Positions 55,283 to 64,000 of a DNA stretch of 64,000 bases are shown here, piece after piece; positions within the stretch are counted from its first letter, which is position 1, and every line of letters begins with the position of its first letter. The notes under the pieces were generated by a model that was not told the DNA's origin, did no database searches, and was given only the letters and a program-made list of their open reading frames with translations. The position numbers and the translations under genes are program-made. Source of the DNA: Brucella haematophila (lineage in GTDB: Bacteria; Pseudomonadota; Alphaproteobacteria; Rhizobiales; Rhizobiaceae); NCBI RefSeq assembly GCF_005938105.1, contig NZ_VCPE01000019.1, positions 1 through 64,000 on the forward strand, read 5' to 3'.

Positions 55283-55792
55283 ATGACCTCACGGCTGTGG
55301 GATCTGACTGAACTTTACGAGAGCGAGCAGGTTGGTCTGCGCGCTTTCGTGCGGCGTATCGTCGGCAACACGGCGACCGCAGAAGATGTCGTCCAGCAGG
55401 CCTTTCTCAACATGCTGTCGCGGCCAGACAATGGCCCTCCCGATGCCGCGCCGGGCGCGGCCTATGTCAAACGCGCCGCGCGCAATCTGGCACTCAATCA
55501 CCTGCGCGATGCGCGCCGCCGCTCCGATGTGGAGATTGAGGACGACGCGCCGGAACGTTACGCCGACAGCACGCCTTCACCGGAAATCACTGCACTTTAT
55601 CGCAGCGAGCTGCGCCGTCTTTTGCAGGCCATTGCAGACTTGCCGCCACGTCGCCGTGAGGCTTTTGTCCTCAACAGGATCGAAGGCCTGACTTACGATG
55701 AAGTGGCCGTGCGTATGGGAATTTCGCGCAATACGGTTATAACCCAGATTGTGGCGGCTCTGGCCGAACTCGACAAACGGCTTTCCGCATAG
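55283..55792 (+). CDS. FecI-type ECF sigma factor
   Basis: The 169-residue sigma-70-family protein has region 2 (AFVRRIVGNTATAEDVVQQA) and region 4 (LPPRRREAFVLNRIEGLTYD, VAVRMGISRNTV). The ATG at 55283 follows a GGGGA site. It is 27 nt upstream of a FecR gene, which in turn precedes a receptor with a signalling domain. This is the standard iron-starvation surface-signalling order. It would direct transcription of the downstream receptor. Confidence 0.9.
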   Translation: MTSRLWDLTELYESEQVGLRAFVRRIVGNTATAEDVVQQAFLNMLSRPDNGPPDAAPGAAYVKRAARNLALNHLRDARRRSDVEIEDDAPERYADSTPSPEITALYRSELRRLLQAIADLPPRRREAFVLNRIEGLTYDEVAVRMGISRNTVITQIVAALAELDKRLSA

Positions 55793-55819
55793 GAAGAGCC
55801 AAGGCAGTTGTGGGCAGGC

Positions 55820-56749
55820 ATGAAGGATTTCGAGACCGACCCGGTTTTCATGAAGGCGCTGGAATGGTTCGTGCTTTTGCAGGATACCGCCGTCAGCGCC
55901 GATGACCGGCGTGCATTCTCGGCCTGGATGGCATCTGATCCGGCGCACCGTGTTGCTTATGAGCGTGCGCAAGCCCTGTGGCAGCGTTTCGATGCGGTAA
56001 AACCCGAATATGACAGGTACAAGGGCTCGAACCGCGTCAGCAGGCGCGGTGTCATTCTGGGCGGGCTTGCGGCGCTGGTGCTGGCGCCGGGCGTCTATAT
56101 GCTGTCGCGCCCCGGCCTGTTTGCAACCTACAAGACCGATGTTGGCGAGCGCCGCAGCTTTACCCTTGCCGATGGCAGCACGGTGGAGCTTGGTAGCTAT
56201 TCCGCGCTATCGGTCGATTTTTCCGACAAACGCCGCGATCTGGTGCTGCATCAGGGGCAGGGCTTCTTTCAGGTCGCCGCCGATGCGGCGCGTCCTTTTG
56301 TGGTTTCCGCCAAAGGCGGCACCATCACCGCGCTTGGCACAGCCTTCGATGTCAAGCTGGACGAAGATGCAGTTACGGTTTCCGTGGTGGAACACGCCGT
56401 GTCGGTGGCCTTTGGCGATGCCGCACCAGTGCGGCTCGACGAAGGCTGGCAACTGACGTTCGGTGGTGATGCGATTGCCGCGCCGCACCGCTCCGACAGT
56501 CAGATCGTCGAAGCATGGCGCAATGATCGCGTGATCTTCGAAGATGTGCCGCTGCGCCGTGTGTTGACGGAACTCGAACGTTATCGTCGGGGCAGAATTT
56601 TCCTGACCGACGCCGAAATAGGCAATATGCCGGTGACGGCGATCTTCGACACGCGCGACGCAGAGGCGGCGCTTGCCACCATTGCGGAAACCCTTCCCGT
56701 CAAGGTTATGAACGCTTCCGGCTGGGTAACAGTCGTCACGCGACGCTAA
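55820..56749 (+). CDS. FecR-family anti-sigma/sensor protein
   Basis: The 309-residue protein has an N-terminal cytoplasmic DUF4880-type domain (ALEWFVLLQDTAVSADDRRAF, FSAWMASDPAHRVAYERA). One transmembrane helix (GVILGGLAALVLAPGVYML) leads to a periplasmic FecR domain (RSFTLADGSTVELGSYSALS). It receives the signal from the loaded receptor and controls the FecI-type sigma factor. Length and domain order are normal. Confidence 0.92.
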   Translation: MKDFETDPVFMKALEWFVLLQDTAVSADDRRAFSAWMASDPAHRVAYERAQALWQRFDAVKPEYDRYKGSNRVSRRGVILGGLAALVLAPGVYMLSRPGLFATYKTDVGERRSFTLADGSTVELGSYSALSVDFSDKRRDLVLHQGQGFFQVAADAARPFVVSAKGGTITALGTAFDVKLDEDAVTVSVVEHAVSVAFGDAAPVRLDEGWQLTFGGDAIAAPHRSDSQIVEAWRNDRVIFEDVPLRRVLTELERYRRGRIFLTDAEIGNMPVTAIFDTRDAEAALATIAETLPVKVMNASGWVTVVTRR

Positions 56750-56897
56750 CTTGACAAAAATTATCAAAAATATTTTCCAGACCGATCATTAGTTCGCGCT
56801 TCCGAGGTGTCTAACCATCTGAGGGGCTGCTTGGCGGCCGCCATGAAACAGAGTTTCCCGCCCGTCGGCGGGGGTGTCAGACATTGGGGATTGCAGC

Positions 56898-59357
56898 ATG
56901 CGCGTGGATAAGACGAGCGGAATTCAGACAGGGATTGGCCAGGGACGCGCAGCTCTTCTTCTCAAATCGAAGCTCTCCTTGCATCTTCTGGCAGCAAGCG
57001 CATTGGTTGCCGTCGCTTCGTTTGCGGCAAGCCCGGTCTGGGCACAGGCGGCAGGTGCCGGGCAGCAGGTGCAGCGCATTTCCTTCGATATTGCCGCACA
57101 GCCTTTGTCCAAGGCTCTGGTGCAATATTCCAACAACACCGGCGTCCAGCTTTTCTATGATGCCAATATCGTGCGCGGCAAAAACTCCTCTGGTGCGAAA
57201 GGCTCGCTCACCCGTTCGGAAGCCCTGAACAGTATTCTGTCCGGCTCGGGCCTCTCCTACCGCATTCGCGGCAACACGGTGACCATTTCCGCCCAGCAGG
57301 CAGGCGACGCAGCAGCCGTGGCTGCGGACGGTTCGCTGCTTCTCGACACGATCACCCTGCAAGGCGCAGTGGCAGGCGACACATCGGGCAGCGTCGTGGT
57401 CGAAAATTCCAGAGGCGCAACCAAGACCGATACGCCATTGATTGAAGTGCCGCAGTCGGTTTCAGTGGTCAGCCGCAAGCAGATCGAAACCCAGAATGCG
57501 CAGAGCGTGACGGAAATCCTGCGCTATGTGCCGGGCGTGACGATTGAAACCTACGGTCCGGACCCGAAGGGTTATGACTGGATCCTGATGCGCGGTTTCA
57601 ACGCCCAGTCCACCAGTTCCTATCAGGATGGCCTGCGCCAGCTTTCCAACAGCTACACCTTTTTCCGCACCGACCCCTATGAGCTGGATTCGTTGGAGGT
57701 GCTGCGCGGGCCGGTATCGTCGCTCTATGGTCAGAGCGATGCGGGCGGTCTGGTCAATCGCGTCACCAAGAAGCCGCAGGCTGAAGCCTTTCATGAAGCT
57801 TCGGTGGAATACGGCAGCTATAACCGCAAGCAGTTCGGCGTCGATCTGACGGGTCCGGTCAATGAAGACAAGACGCTGCTTTATCGCATGATCGGCGTGG
57901 TGCGCAAAAGCGATACGCAGTTCGAATATTCCAATGGCGACGAGGTCAAGGACGACCGGTACATGTTCGCGCCGTCGCTCACCTGGGCGCCGGATGCCGA
58001 CACGTCGTTGACTGTTTCCGGCCAACTATTGCGTGACGACAGCGGCGGCAGTGTTCTGCCTGCCACGATCAGCAATCTTTATCCGAACTCGCCGGATATT
58101 CTGGTCGGCGATCCTGATTTCAACAGAAGCGTGCAGAAGCAGGGCAGCATCGGCTATGAGTTCGAACATCATCTGAACGACACCTGGACCCTGAAGCAGA
58201 ACCTGCGTTACGGTCAGGTGAGCTTCCTTCTCGACAATGTTCTGGCGCTTGGTCTTGGACCGACGGGGATTACCCGTCAGGCGCGTCGTTTCGACGAGAA
58301 TATGAGCGGCTTTGTTGTAGACAATCAGGCAGTTGCCGAATTCGAAACCGGCAATATCGCGCATGAAGCGCTGCTCGGTCTCGACTATTCCTATTCCGAC
58401 TCCGACGTCTCGCAATATCGCGACCCGGCGCCAAGTCTCAATCCGTTCAACCCGTCTTACGGTATTCCCATCGCCGTGCCGACGACACTGACGCAGAGCT
58501 ATCGCCAGAAATATAATCAGACCGGCATTTATGCGCAGGATCAGATCAAGTTCAACGATAGCTGGATCGTGACGCTCGGCGGTCGTTATGACTGGCTGAA
58601 TCTCGACAATCATAACCGTCTCGATGACAGCGATACGGATCAGAACATCGGCAAGTTCAGTGGTCGCGCCGGCATCACCTATGTCACGCCTTGGGGCATT
58701 GCGCCCTATGTCAGCTATTCGGAATCCTTCGTTCCCAATCTCGGTACGGACAATAGCGGCAACACCTTCGATCCGTCGGAAGGGCGTCAGTGGGAAGCAG
58801 GCGTGAAATACCAGCCGAAGGAATTCGACGGTCTGTTCACGATGGCATGGTTCGACATCGTGAAGTCGAATGTGGTTTCCTACAGCTATATTGATGGCCC
58901 GCAGGCAACCGGCGAAGTCCATTCGCGTGGTCTGGAGCTGGAAGGCAAGGTCAACCTTTCCTATGGTTGGGACTTCATTGGCTCCTATACCTACACCCAT
59001 ACCGAAATCACTGAAGACGCCGCCGCCTATATCGGCAAGCAGTCCACAATGGTGCCTGAACATCAGGCCTCGGCATGGCTCAACTACACATTCAACAGCG
59101 GCGTTTTGGAAGGGCTGAGCCTTGGTAGCGGCGTGCGTTATGTCGGTTCCAGCTATGGTGACAAGGCCAATACCGTCAAGGTTGACGGCCGCACATTGGT
59201 TGATGCGGGTGTGAGCTACAAATACAAGGATATGACCTTTCAGCTCAATGCGACGAACCTCTTCGACAAGAAGTATTTCACGACCTGTGAAGATACCGTG
59301 AGCTGCTATGAAGGTGACCGTCGCTCGGTCATTGGCCGGGTTAAGGTCAGTTTCTAA
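56898..59357 (+). CDS. TonB-dependent transducer receptor 2 with STN signalling domain
   Basis: The 819-residue outer membrane receptor starts at ATG 56898 (GGGGA site). After the signal peptide, an STN domain (about residues 61-130, ISFDIAAQPLSKALVQYS) passes the binding signal to FecR. A plug (IEVPQSVSVVSRKQIE, LYGQSDAGGLVN) and barrel follow, with a C-terminal TTCEDTVSC Cys pair. It is FhuA/ferrioxamine-receptor-like. The 148-nt gap after fecR presumably holds its sigma-dependent promoter. Confidence 0.93.
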   Translation: MRVDKTSGIQTGIGQGRAALLLKSKLSLHLLAASALVAVASFAASPVWAQAAGAGQQVQRISFDIAAQPLSKALVQYSNNTGVQLFYDANIVRGKNSSGAKGSLTRSEALNSILSGSGLSYRIRGNTVTISAQQAGDAAAVAADGSLLLDTITLQGAVAGDTSGSVVVENSRGATKTDTPLIEVPQSVSVVSRKQIETQNAQSVTEILRYVPGVTIETYGPDPKGYDWILMRGFNAQSTSSYQDGLRQLSNSYTFFRTDPYELDSLEVLRGPVSSLYGQSDAGGLVNRVTKKPQAEAFHEASVEYGSYNRKQFGVDLTGPVNEDKTLLYRMIGVVRKSDTQFEYSNGDEVKDDRYMFAPSLTWAPDADTSLTVSGQLLRDDSGGSVLPATISNLYPNSPDILVGDPDFNRSVQKQGSIGYEFEHHLNDTWTLKQNLRYGQVSFLLDNVLALGLGPTGITRQARRFDENMSGFVVDNQAVAEFETGNIAHEALLGLDYSYSDSDVSQYRDPAPSLNPFNPSYGIPIAVPTTLTQSYRQKYNQTGIYAQDQIKFNDSWIVTLGGRYDWLNLDNHNRLDDSDTDQNIGKFSGRAGITYVTPWGIAPYVSYSESFVPNLGTDNSGNTFDPSEGRQWEAGVKYQPKEFDGLFTMAWFDIVKSNVVSYSYIDGPQATGEVHSRGLELEGKVNLSYGWDFIGSYTYTHTEITEDAAAYIGKQSTMVPEHQASAWLNYTFNSGVLEGLSLGSGVRYVGSSYGDKANTVKVDGRTLVDAGVSYKYKDMTFQLNATNLFDKKYFTTCEDTVSCYEGDRRSVIGRVKVSF

Positions 59358-59367
59358 GGCGAGTGCT

Positions 59368-60282
59368 TTGCTGACCCGTCGCCAGATATTACTCGGCCTG
59401 TTGTCGGGACCGGGCCTCGCACTTTGCGCGGGGCCTTCCGGCTTTCTGCATCAGGTGCAAGCAGGGGATGCGCCGCGCATTGTGTCGATAGACTGGGCGG
59501 CGGCAGAAGCTATGTTGTCTTTGGGTATCGTGCCGGTAGGGCTCTCCGATACGAGTTTCTACCGTCAGCGCATGGCGTCGCCGGTCTTGCCCGACACTGT
59601 CGCCGATGTCGGGCCATTCTGGGAAATCAATCTTGAAGCGCTGGCAGAATTGCGGCCAGATTTCATCATCGCCACCGATTATAATATGGTCATGACGCCG
59701 CGCATTGCGGATGTGGCGCGAGTGGAGCTGGTGCCAAGTATCACCACACCCAATGTCGAGCGCTATCAGCTGGCCGTCGATATTCTCAACCGCGTGGCCG
59801 AACTGTGCGGCGTGCCGCGTTCCGGCGCAGATGCGATTGCGCAAATGGCCGAGGACCGCTTTGCCGAGGCGCGGGCAAAGCTTGCCGGGCACAACCATCC
59901 TGTCGGGATCATGCTGCCCGATATTGGCGGGCGCGAGATGACCATGTATGGCGCGGGTACGCTGCCGGATGCCGTGCTGCGCAAGCTCGGTCTTGCCAAT
60001 ATCTGGACGGGGCCGGTCAACGGAACCGGCATGGCGCGCGCCGGTCTCGACCGGCTGATGGACAACCCTGATGCCGCATTTCTGGTGGTCGATATTCCGT
60101 CGCAACGGCTTCAAACGGAGCGTTCGCTGCAACAAAACACCATGTGGAAATTGCTTGCTCCTGTGCGTAACAAACGCGTTGCCTGGCTGAACCAGTTTCA
60201 CCCCTTCGGCGGCATAGCGTCTGCGGTGCATCTGTCGGGGCTGATCGCATCTGCCCTGACACAGATGCCGGAAAAGGCGTGA
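59368..60282 (+). CDS. Periplasmic siderophore-binding protein 2 (FhuD-like, Tat signal)
   Basis: A TTG start at 59368 with an AAGGCGAG site gives 304 residues and places the twin-arginine motif LTRRQILLGLLSG at the N-terminus, as in its paralogue at 52183. An ATG at 59308 inside the receptor gene would add 20 residues. The mature part (IVSIDWAAAEAMLSLGIVPVG, RPDFIIATDYN) is the class III binding-protein fold. It is adjacent to receptor 2 and permease 2. Confidence 0.85.
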   Translation: MLTRRQILLGLLSGPGLALCAGPSGFLHQVQAGDAPRIVSIDWAAAEAMLSLGIVPVGLSDTSFYRQRMASPVLPDTVADVGPFWEINLEALAELRPDFIIATDYNMVMTPRIADVARVELVPSITTPNVERYQLAVDILNRVAELCGVPRSGADAIAQMAEDRFAEARAKLAGHNHPVGIMLPDIGGREMTMYGAGTLPDAVLRKLGLANIWTGPVNGTGMARAGLDRLMDNPDAAFLVVDIPSQRLQTERSLQQNTMWKLLAPVRNKRVAWLNQFHPFGGIASAVHLSGLIASALTQMPEKA

Positions 60283-60292
60283 GGTTGCGGTG

Positions 60293-62323
60293 ATGCGTAT
60301 CGGTGCTGTTTCATCCGGTCAGGAACATGCTCATCGGCGTTTTCCGCTTCGCTGGCCCGTGCTGATCATTGCCTTCGTTCTGGTTTTGCTGCTTGTCGTT
60401 CAGGGCTTTCTCAGCATTGCAAAGCCTGCGGAATGGCTGCGCATCATCATGGTCCCCGATCTTGACGATCCGCGCCATGTGATCGGCTTTTACAGTTTTC
60501 TGCCACGCCTTGCGGTGGCGCTTCTGGTGGGCGGGGTGCTGGGGTTGGGTGGTGCCGTCTTCCAGACTGTGCTGCGCAATCCACTGGCAGAGCCGGGTCT
60601 GCTCGGCGTCGCATCCGGCGCGCAGATCGCCCTTGCTCTTGCGCTTGTCTTTGCACCCGGCCTGTGGACCTTCGGCAGCGAACCCATCGCGCTTGCAGGC
60701 GCTGCCGTGGCGCTCGGCATTTCGCTGCTGGTCGCCTCGGCGGGGCGGTTCTCATCCACAACCGTGGTGCTGGCAGGGCTGATGGTGGGGCTCTATTGCA
60801 ACGCTGTTTTCAGCCTGCTGGTCCTGTTCAACCATGACTATCTGATCAATCTTCTCACCTGGCAGGCGGGTTCCTTGCAACAGGGCGGATGGGAGGTCTT
60901 CCTTTATCTCCTGCCGCGTCTGCTGCCATTGGCTGTGCTGATTTTGCTGTTGCAGCGACCGCTCAACCTTCTGTCGCTGGGCGATGGTCAGGCCAAGGGG
61001 CTCGGCGTATCTCCGGCCTTCATGCGGCTGGTACTGCTGGCAGCGGCTGCGGCGATGGCTGCGATCGTCACCAGCAGCCTCGGATTGATCGGGATGGTGG
61101 GGCTTGCTGCTCCCAATCTGGCACGCTCCTTTGCGCCGGGCTATGATGGGCGGCGTCTGGCATGGTCCGCCATTTTGGGGGCGCTTCTGCTTGTGGGCGT
61201 CGATCAGCTTTTACGGGCAATCACGCCCTTTGTCGGCACTATTCCGGCGGGCGCTGCTGCGGGTCTCTTTACCGGGCCTGTCTTGGTGATCCTCGCAACG
61301 CGCGTGCGGCTTGGCAGTGCGCCACAAATGGGGGAAGCGGCATCTGAAACCAACGCTCTCAAGAATCCGGGGAGAGCGCTGCTCCTGCTTTGCGGTCTGT
61401 GTATCGTGAGTGCGGCTTTGTCATTTCTGGTGGCGAAGAACGCGCAAGGTTGGGCTTTCAGTCTGCCAGATGTGACGGATATGGCGGCGAGTTTCTGGCG
61501 TGTCCCGCGCATCTTTGCGGCGGCCGGCGCTGGCGTGTGTCTGGCCGTTGCAGGCGTGATCTTGCAGGGCACATTGAGAAACCCGATGGCGAGCCCCGAT
61601 TTGTTGGGTATCGGTTATGGTGCTGGCGTTGGTCTGGCTGTCGCGGTGCTGTTTCTGCCCAATGCCGGTGGTATGTCCAAACTGGCCGTAGCCACCATTG
61701 GCGCTTTTGTCGTTCTGGCAGCGATTGCGCTGATCGGTAAACGCATGGCGTTTCAGCCGGAGCGTGTTCTGCTGGTGGGGGTTGGTCTTGGTAGTGCTTT
61801 CCAAGCTTTGATGATCCTGCTTCTCGCCAGCGGTAACCCGCGTGTGGCCGGGCTTTTGAACTGGTATTCCGGGTCCATGGGCAATGTCGGCAGCAGCGAT
61901 GCTGTTCTGGTTTGTGTCTGTGCGCTGGTCGTTGTCCTCGCGGCGATGCTTTTGAAACGCCCGCTTGAAATATTCCCGCTTGGCGATACCACTACGCGCG
62001 CCATCGGGTTGAGAGTACCGCAAAGCCGTGGGGCTTTGCTGCTGATCGCAGGCGTGGCGACAACTGCTGCAACACTGACCGTCGGTCCCATCAGTTTCAT
62101 AGGGTTGATGGTTCCGCATTTCGTGTCGCTGCTTGGCTTCCGCACAATCGGGCTTCGTTTGTCAGCAGCGGCGCTGGTCGGCGCGCTGATGTTGATCTTC
62201 GCCGACTGGTTGGGGCGCAATATCGCCTATCCATGGCCAATGTCGCCGGGTCTCATCGCTTCACTGGTCGGCGGTGTCTGGTTCCTTTGGCTGCTCTATC
62301 GCAGGAAAGGGATCGTCAGCTAG
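60293..62323 (+). CDS. Double-domain siderophore ABC permease 2 (FhuB-like)
   Basis: The 676-residue protein has two fused FecCD-type permease halves, with the LRNPLAEPGLLGVASGAQIA and LRNPMASPDLLGIGYGAGVG elements and SFIGLMVPH near the end. It parallels the permease at 53064. No ATPase gene follows it, so it likely shares the ATPase at 48043-48822. Its TAG stop overlaps that of the convergent antiporter gene (shared CTAG). Confidence 0.92.
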   Translation: MRIGAVSSGQEHAHRRFPLRWPVLIIAFVLVLLLVVQGFLSIAKPAEWLRIIMVPDLDDPRHVIGFYSFLPRLAVALLVGGVLGLGGAVFQTVLRNPLAEPGLLGVASGAQIALALALVFAPGLWTFGSEPIALAGAAVALGISLLVASAGRFSSTTVVLAGLMVGLYCNAVFSLLVLFNHDYLINLLTWQAGSLQQGGWEVFLYLLPRLLPLAVLILLLQRPLNLLSLGDGQAKGLGVSPAFMRLVLLAAAAAMAAIVTSSLGLIGMVGLAAPNLARSFAPGYDGRRLAWSAILGALLLVGVDQLLRAITPFVGTIPAGAAAGLFTGPVLVILATRVRLGSAPQMGEAASETNALKNPGRALLLLCGLCIVSAALSFLVAKNAQGWAFSLPDVTDMAASFWRVPRIFAAAGAGVCLAVAGVILQGTLRNPMASPDLLGIGYGAGVGLAVAVLFLPNAGGMSKLAVATIGAFVVLAAIALIGKRMAFQPERVLLVGVGLGSAFQALMILLLASGNPRVAGLLNWYSGSMGNVGSSDAVLVCVCALVVVLAAMLLKRPLEIFPLGDTTTRAIGLRVPQSRGALLLIAGVATTAATLTVGPISFIGLMVPHFVSLLGFRTIGLRLSAAALVGALMLIFADWLGRNIAYPWPMSPGLIASLVGGVWFLWLLYRRKGIVS

Positions 62324-63780
62324 ACGCCTGTTTTGGGGGTGACTCGAAGCACACGCCAACCGAGCAGCGTGAAGCCGATAGATAGCAGCAGGTTGATGAT
62401 GTTGAAGAAGCAAAAGGCGGCATAGGCAGTGGTGCTGACCCCAAGTGCCGCCGCCATATAAGCACCACAACTGTTCCAGGGTATCAGCGGCGAGGTCACG
62501 GTTGCGCTGTCACCGATCACGCGGGACAGGAGGGCTGGCGCGAGGCCCCGGCTGGCAAAGGCCTGTTTGAACATGCGCCCCGGCAGGGCAATTGAAATAT
62601 ACTGATCGGACGTGACCACATTCGACAGCACGGCGGTTCCCGCAACGGTGGTGACCAGACCGGCATCGGATTTGGCGCGACGGATCATCGGGCCGATCAG
62701 GCGATTGAGAATGCCTGCATGTTCGATCACTGCACCGAAGGCGAGTGCGGTGATGATAAGCCAGATGGTCGTCATCATACTGGCCATACCGCCACGGCTG
62801 AGGATTATGTCGATGTCGTGGTCGCCAACGGAACTCGTATAGCCAGTGGCGAGCGCCAGCCATGCGCCTTTCAAAAGCGCAAGTGCGCTGGGCAGCGCGG
62901 CATCATTGGCAAAAGTGATCACGCGCTGCGGGTCCATAATGACGCCCTGGATCGCTCCGGCCAGAGCGCCGCTGAATATCGCGACGACGGGTGAAACCCG
63001 TGCAACTGACAGCACAAAGACCAGCAGCAACGGCAGGAAAGCCCAGAGCGAAACCTGAATCTGGCTGTCGATTTTCGTCAGAAGGGAACTGGCGTCAAAA
63101 TCGTTCTGCTCACCCAGAAGGCCAAAAAGTACAATCGCGATGAGCAAGGCCGGGATCGACACCCAGAGCGATTCCCTGATGTGGTCGAATATTTCCGAAC
63201 CGGCGGACGCTGCCGCCAGATTGACCGTATCGGATAGCGGTGATGCCTTGTCGCCGAAATAGGCGCCGGAAATGACGGCCCCCGCCGTAATGGCGGGCGA
63301 CAGATTCATATGGGCTGCCACACCCATCAGCCCGATGCCGATGGTGCCCGCAACCGTCCAGGAACTGCCGATGCTGAATGCAACAGCAGCGCAAACAATG
63401 GCAGTCGTTGCATAGAAATAATCGGGGTTAAGCAGTTTCAGCCCATAATAGACCATGGATATGATCGTGCCGCTGAGCGCCCATGTGCCAATCAGTGCGC
63501 CCACCGCCATCAGAATGAGAATAGCAGGCAAACCAGCGGCGATCCCGTCGACAACGGAGGCGCGGACAGCGGACCATGTCGATCCGTTCTTGTAGGCCAC
63601 GCCTGCGGCGATCATCCCGCAGACTGCAAGGGCGATCTGATTGGGACCGGACGAAGCCTCGTCTCCGAACAGATAATAGGAAAGGGCGAGGAACACGATC
63701 AGTGCGATACATGGCACCAGGGCATCCAGCATGGATGGAGGGCGGACGCCGCTTGTTGAACCCTGTTCGCTTTCGCTCAC
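62320..63780 (-). CDS. NhaC-family Na+/H+ (or malate/lactate) antiporter
   Basis: From the GTG at 63780 (GGGGAG site) the protein has 486 residues and about eleven helices. Features of the NhaC family are VAFSIGSSWTVAGTIGIGLM, ISGAYFGDKASPLSDTVNLA and IPWNSCGAYMAAALGV. It probably exchanges Na+ for H+, or a carboxylate for Na+/H+. It stands alone, on the opposite strand to the siderophore genes. Confidence 0.88.
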   Translation of the reverse strand: MSESEQGSTSGVRPPSMLDALVPCIALIVFLALSYYLFGDEASSGPNQIALAVCGMIAAGVAYKNGSTWSAVRASVVDGIAAGLPAILILMAVGALIGTWALSGTIISMVYYGLKLLNPDYFYATTAIVCAAVAFSIGSSWTVAGTIGIGLMGVAAHMNLSPAITAGAVISGAYFGDKASPLSDTVNLAAASAGSEIFDHIRESLWVSIPALLIAIVLFGLLGEQNDFDASSLLTKIDSQIQVSLWAFLPLLLVFVLSVARVSPVVAIFSGALAGAIQGVIMDPQRVITFANDAALPSALALLKGAWLALATGYTSSVGDHDIDIILSRGGMASMMTTIWLIITALAFGAVIEHAGILNRLIGPMIRRAKSDAGLVTTVAGTAVLSNVVTSDQYISIALPGRMFKQAFASRGLAPALLSRVIGDSATVTSPLIPWNSCGAYMAAALGVSTTAYAAFCFFNIINLLLSIGFTLLGWRVLRVTPKTGV

Positions 63781-63832
63781 TCTATGGTCTCCCCGGTAGT
63801 GAATTGAGTGTAGGCGTAAGTTTAAACAAAGA

Positions 63833-63864
63833 AAACTCCGATCTTCGATGAAAGATCGGAGTTT
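63833..63864 (-). terminator. Strong intergenic hairpin terminator
   Basis: A 13-bp perfect stem (AAACTCCGATCTT at 63833-63845 with AAGATCGGAGTTT at 63852-63864) encloses a 6-nt loop. On the minus strand a TTTTCTTTGTTT tract follows. It ends the transcript coming from the gene to the right. Confidence 0.85.
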
Positions 63865-63875
63865 CAATACTTAAT

Positions 63876-64000
63876 TCAGTGCCAGGTTAGTTTCGGAAAG
63901 CCCGTGCTGACGATCGTGCCCTTCTTGCCATCGACAATAGCGGGAATGTCAGCCAGTGCGCCGATGGCGGCGGAGTTTCCCGTCGCCTTGGCGAAGTTAC
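63876..64000 (-). CDS. C-terminal fragment of an unidentified gene (runs off the window)
   Basis: On the minus strand a frame open from the window edge to the TGA at 63878-63876 encodes about 40 residues ending VSTGFPKLTWH. A terminator follows directly, which supports it as a real gene end. The segment ATGNSAAIGALADIPAIV gives no family I can name. Confidence 0.6.
   Translation of the reverse strand, partial: NFAKATGNSAAIGALADIPAIVDGKKGTIVSTGFPKLTWH

Noticed and set aside
1-64000. CRISPR array, rRNA operon, insertion sequence or complete tRNA
   Set aside because: I saw no regular repeat-spacer array, no rRNA, no transposase and no complete tRNA on either strand.

Overview
The window looks like a chromosomal segment of an alphaproteobacterium of the order Rhizobiales, most like the Brucella/Ochrobactrum group. 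The reasons are the GC-rich coding style, the rhizobial SmoEFGK-type polyol operon, a periplasmic selenocysteine formate dehydrogenase locus, and a short intergenic repeat that recurs between genes. The genus assignment is an inference from remembered gene content, not a search result.

Region 1 (1-7115) is the right-hand part of a prophage or genomic island. It holds tail-like genes on the plus strand, then mostly minus-strand small genes: an MltR-domain protein, a membrane protein, a HTH/ImmA protease paired with a PIN-like (DUF4411-like) protein, and a run of small early genes with excisionase-like DNA-binding folds. The island stops inside a tRNA gene. The 5' half of selC (tRNA-Sec, anticodon TCA) lies 5 nt downstream of selB and is cut off in the anticodon arm. 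No second half was seen in the window.

Region 2 (7121-19656) is a selenium and formate block. On the minus strand are fdoG (with an in-frame UGA as Sec200 and a visible SECIS hairpin), fdoH, fdoI, fdhE, selA, a Sel1-repeat protein and selB. Divergently on the plus strand are a Tat-exported transglutaminase-like protein and selD.

Region 3 (19780-31392) has a CNNM/CBS membrane protein and a methyltransferase. Then come two flavin-dependent luciferase-like monooxygenases followed by a complete polyamine-type ABC importer, and the trehalose genes otsB and otsA.

Region 4 (31396-48042) is a large sugar-alcohol block. A minus-strand operon encodes a ribose-type ABC importer, a PfkB kinase and a GatZ/KbaZ-like protein. 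Two paralogous LacI regulators follow. A plus-strand operon encodes a SmoEFGK-type importer and three dehydrogenases (SDR, zinc MDR and MtlK type). The two operon promoters share a near-identical core containing an operator-like palindrome, which suggests joint or cross regulation.

Region 5 (48043-62323) is an iron-siderophore block. It has one ATPase gene, an AraC regulator, and two full receptor/binding-protein/double-permease sets, the second preceded by a FecI/FecR pair. The window ends with an NhaC-type antiporter, a strong bidirectional hairpin terminator and the 3' end of an unidentified gene.
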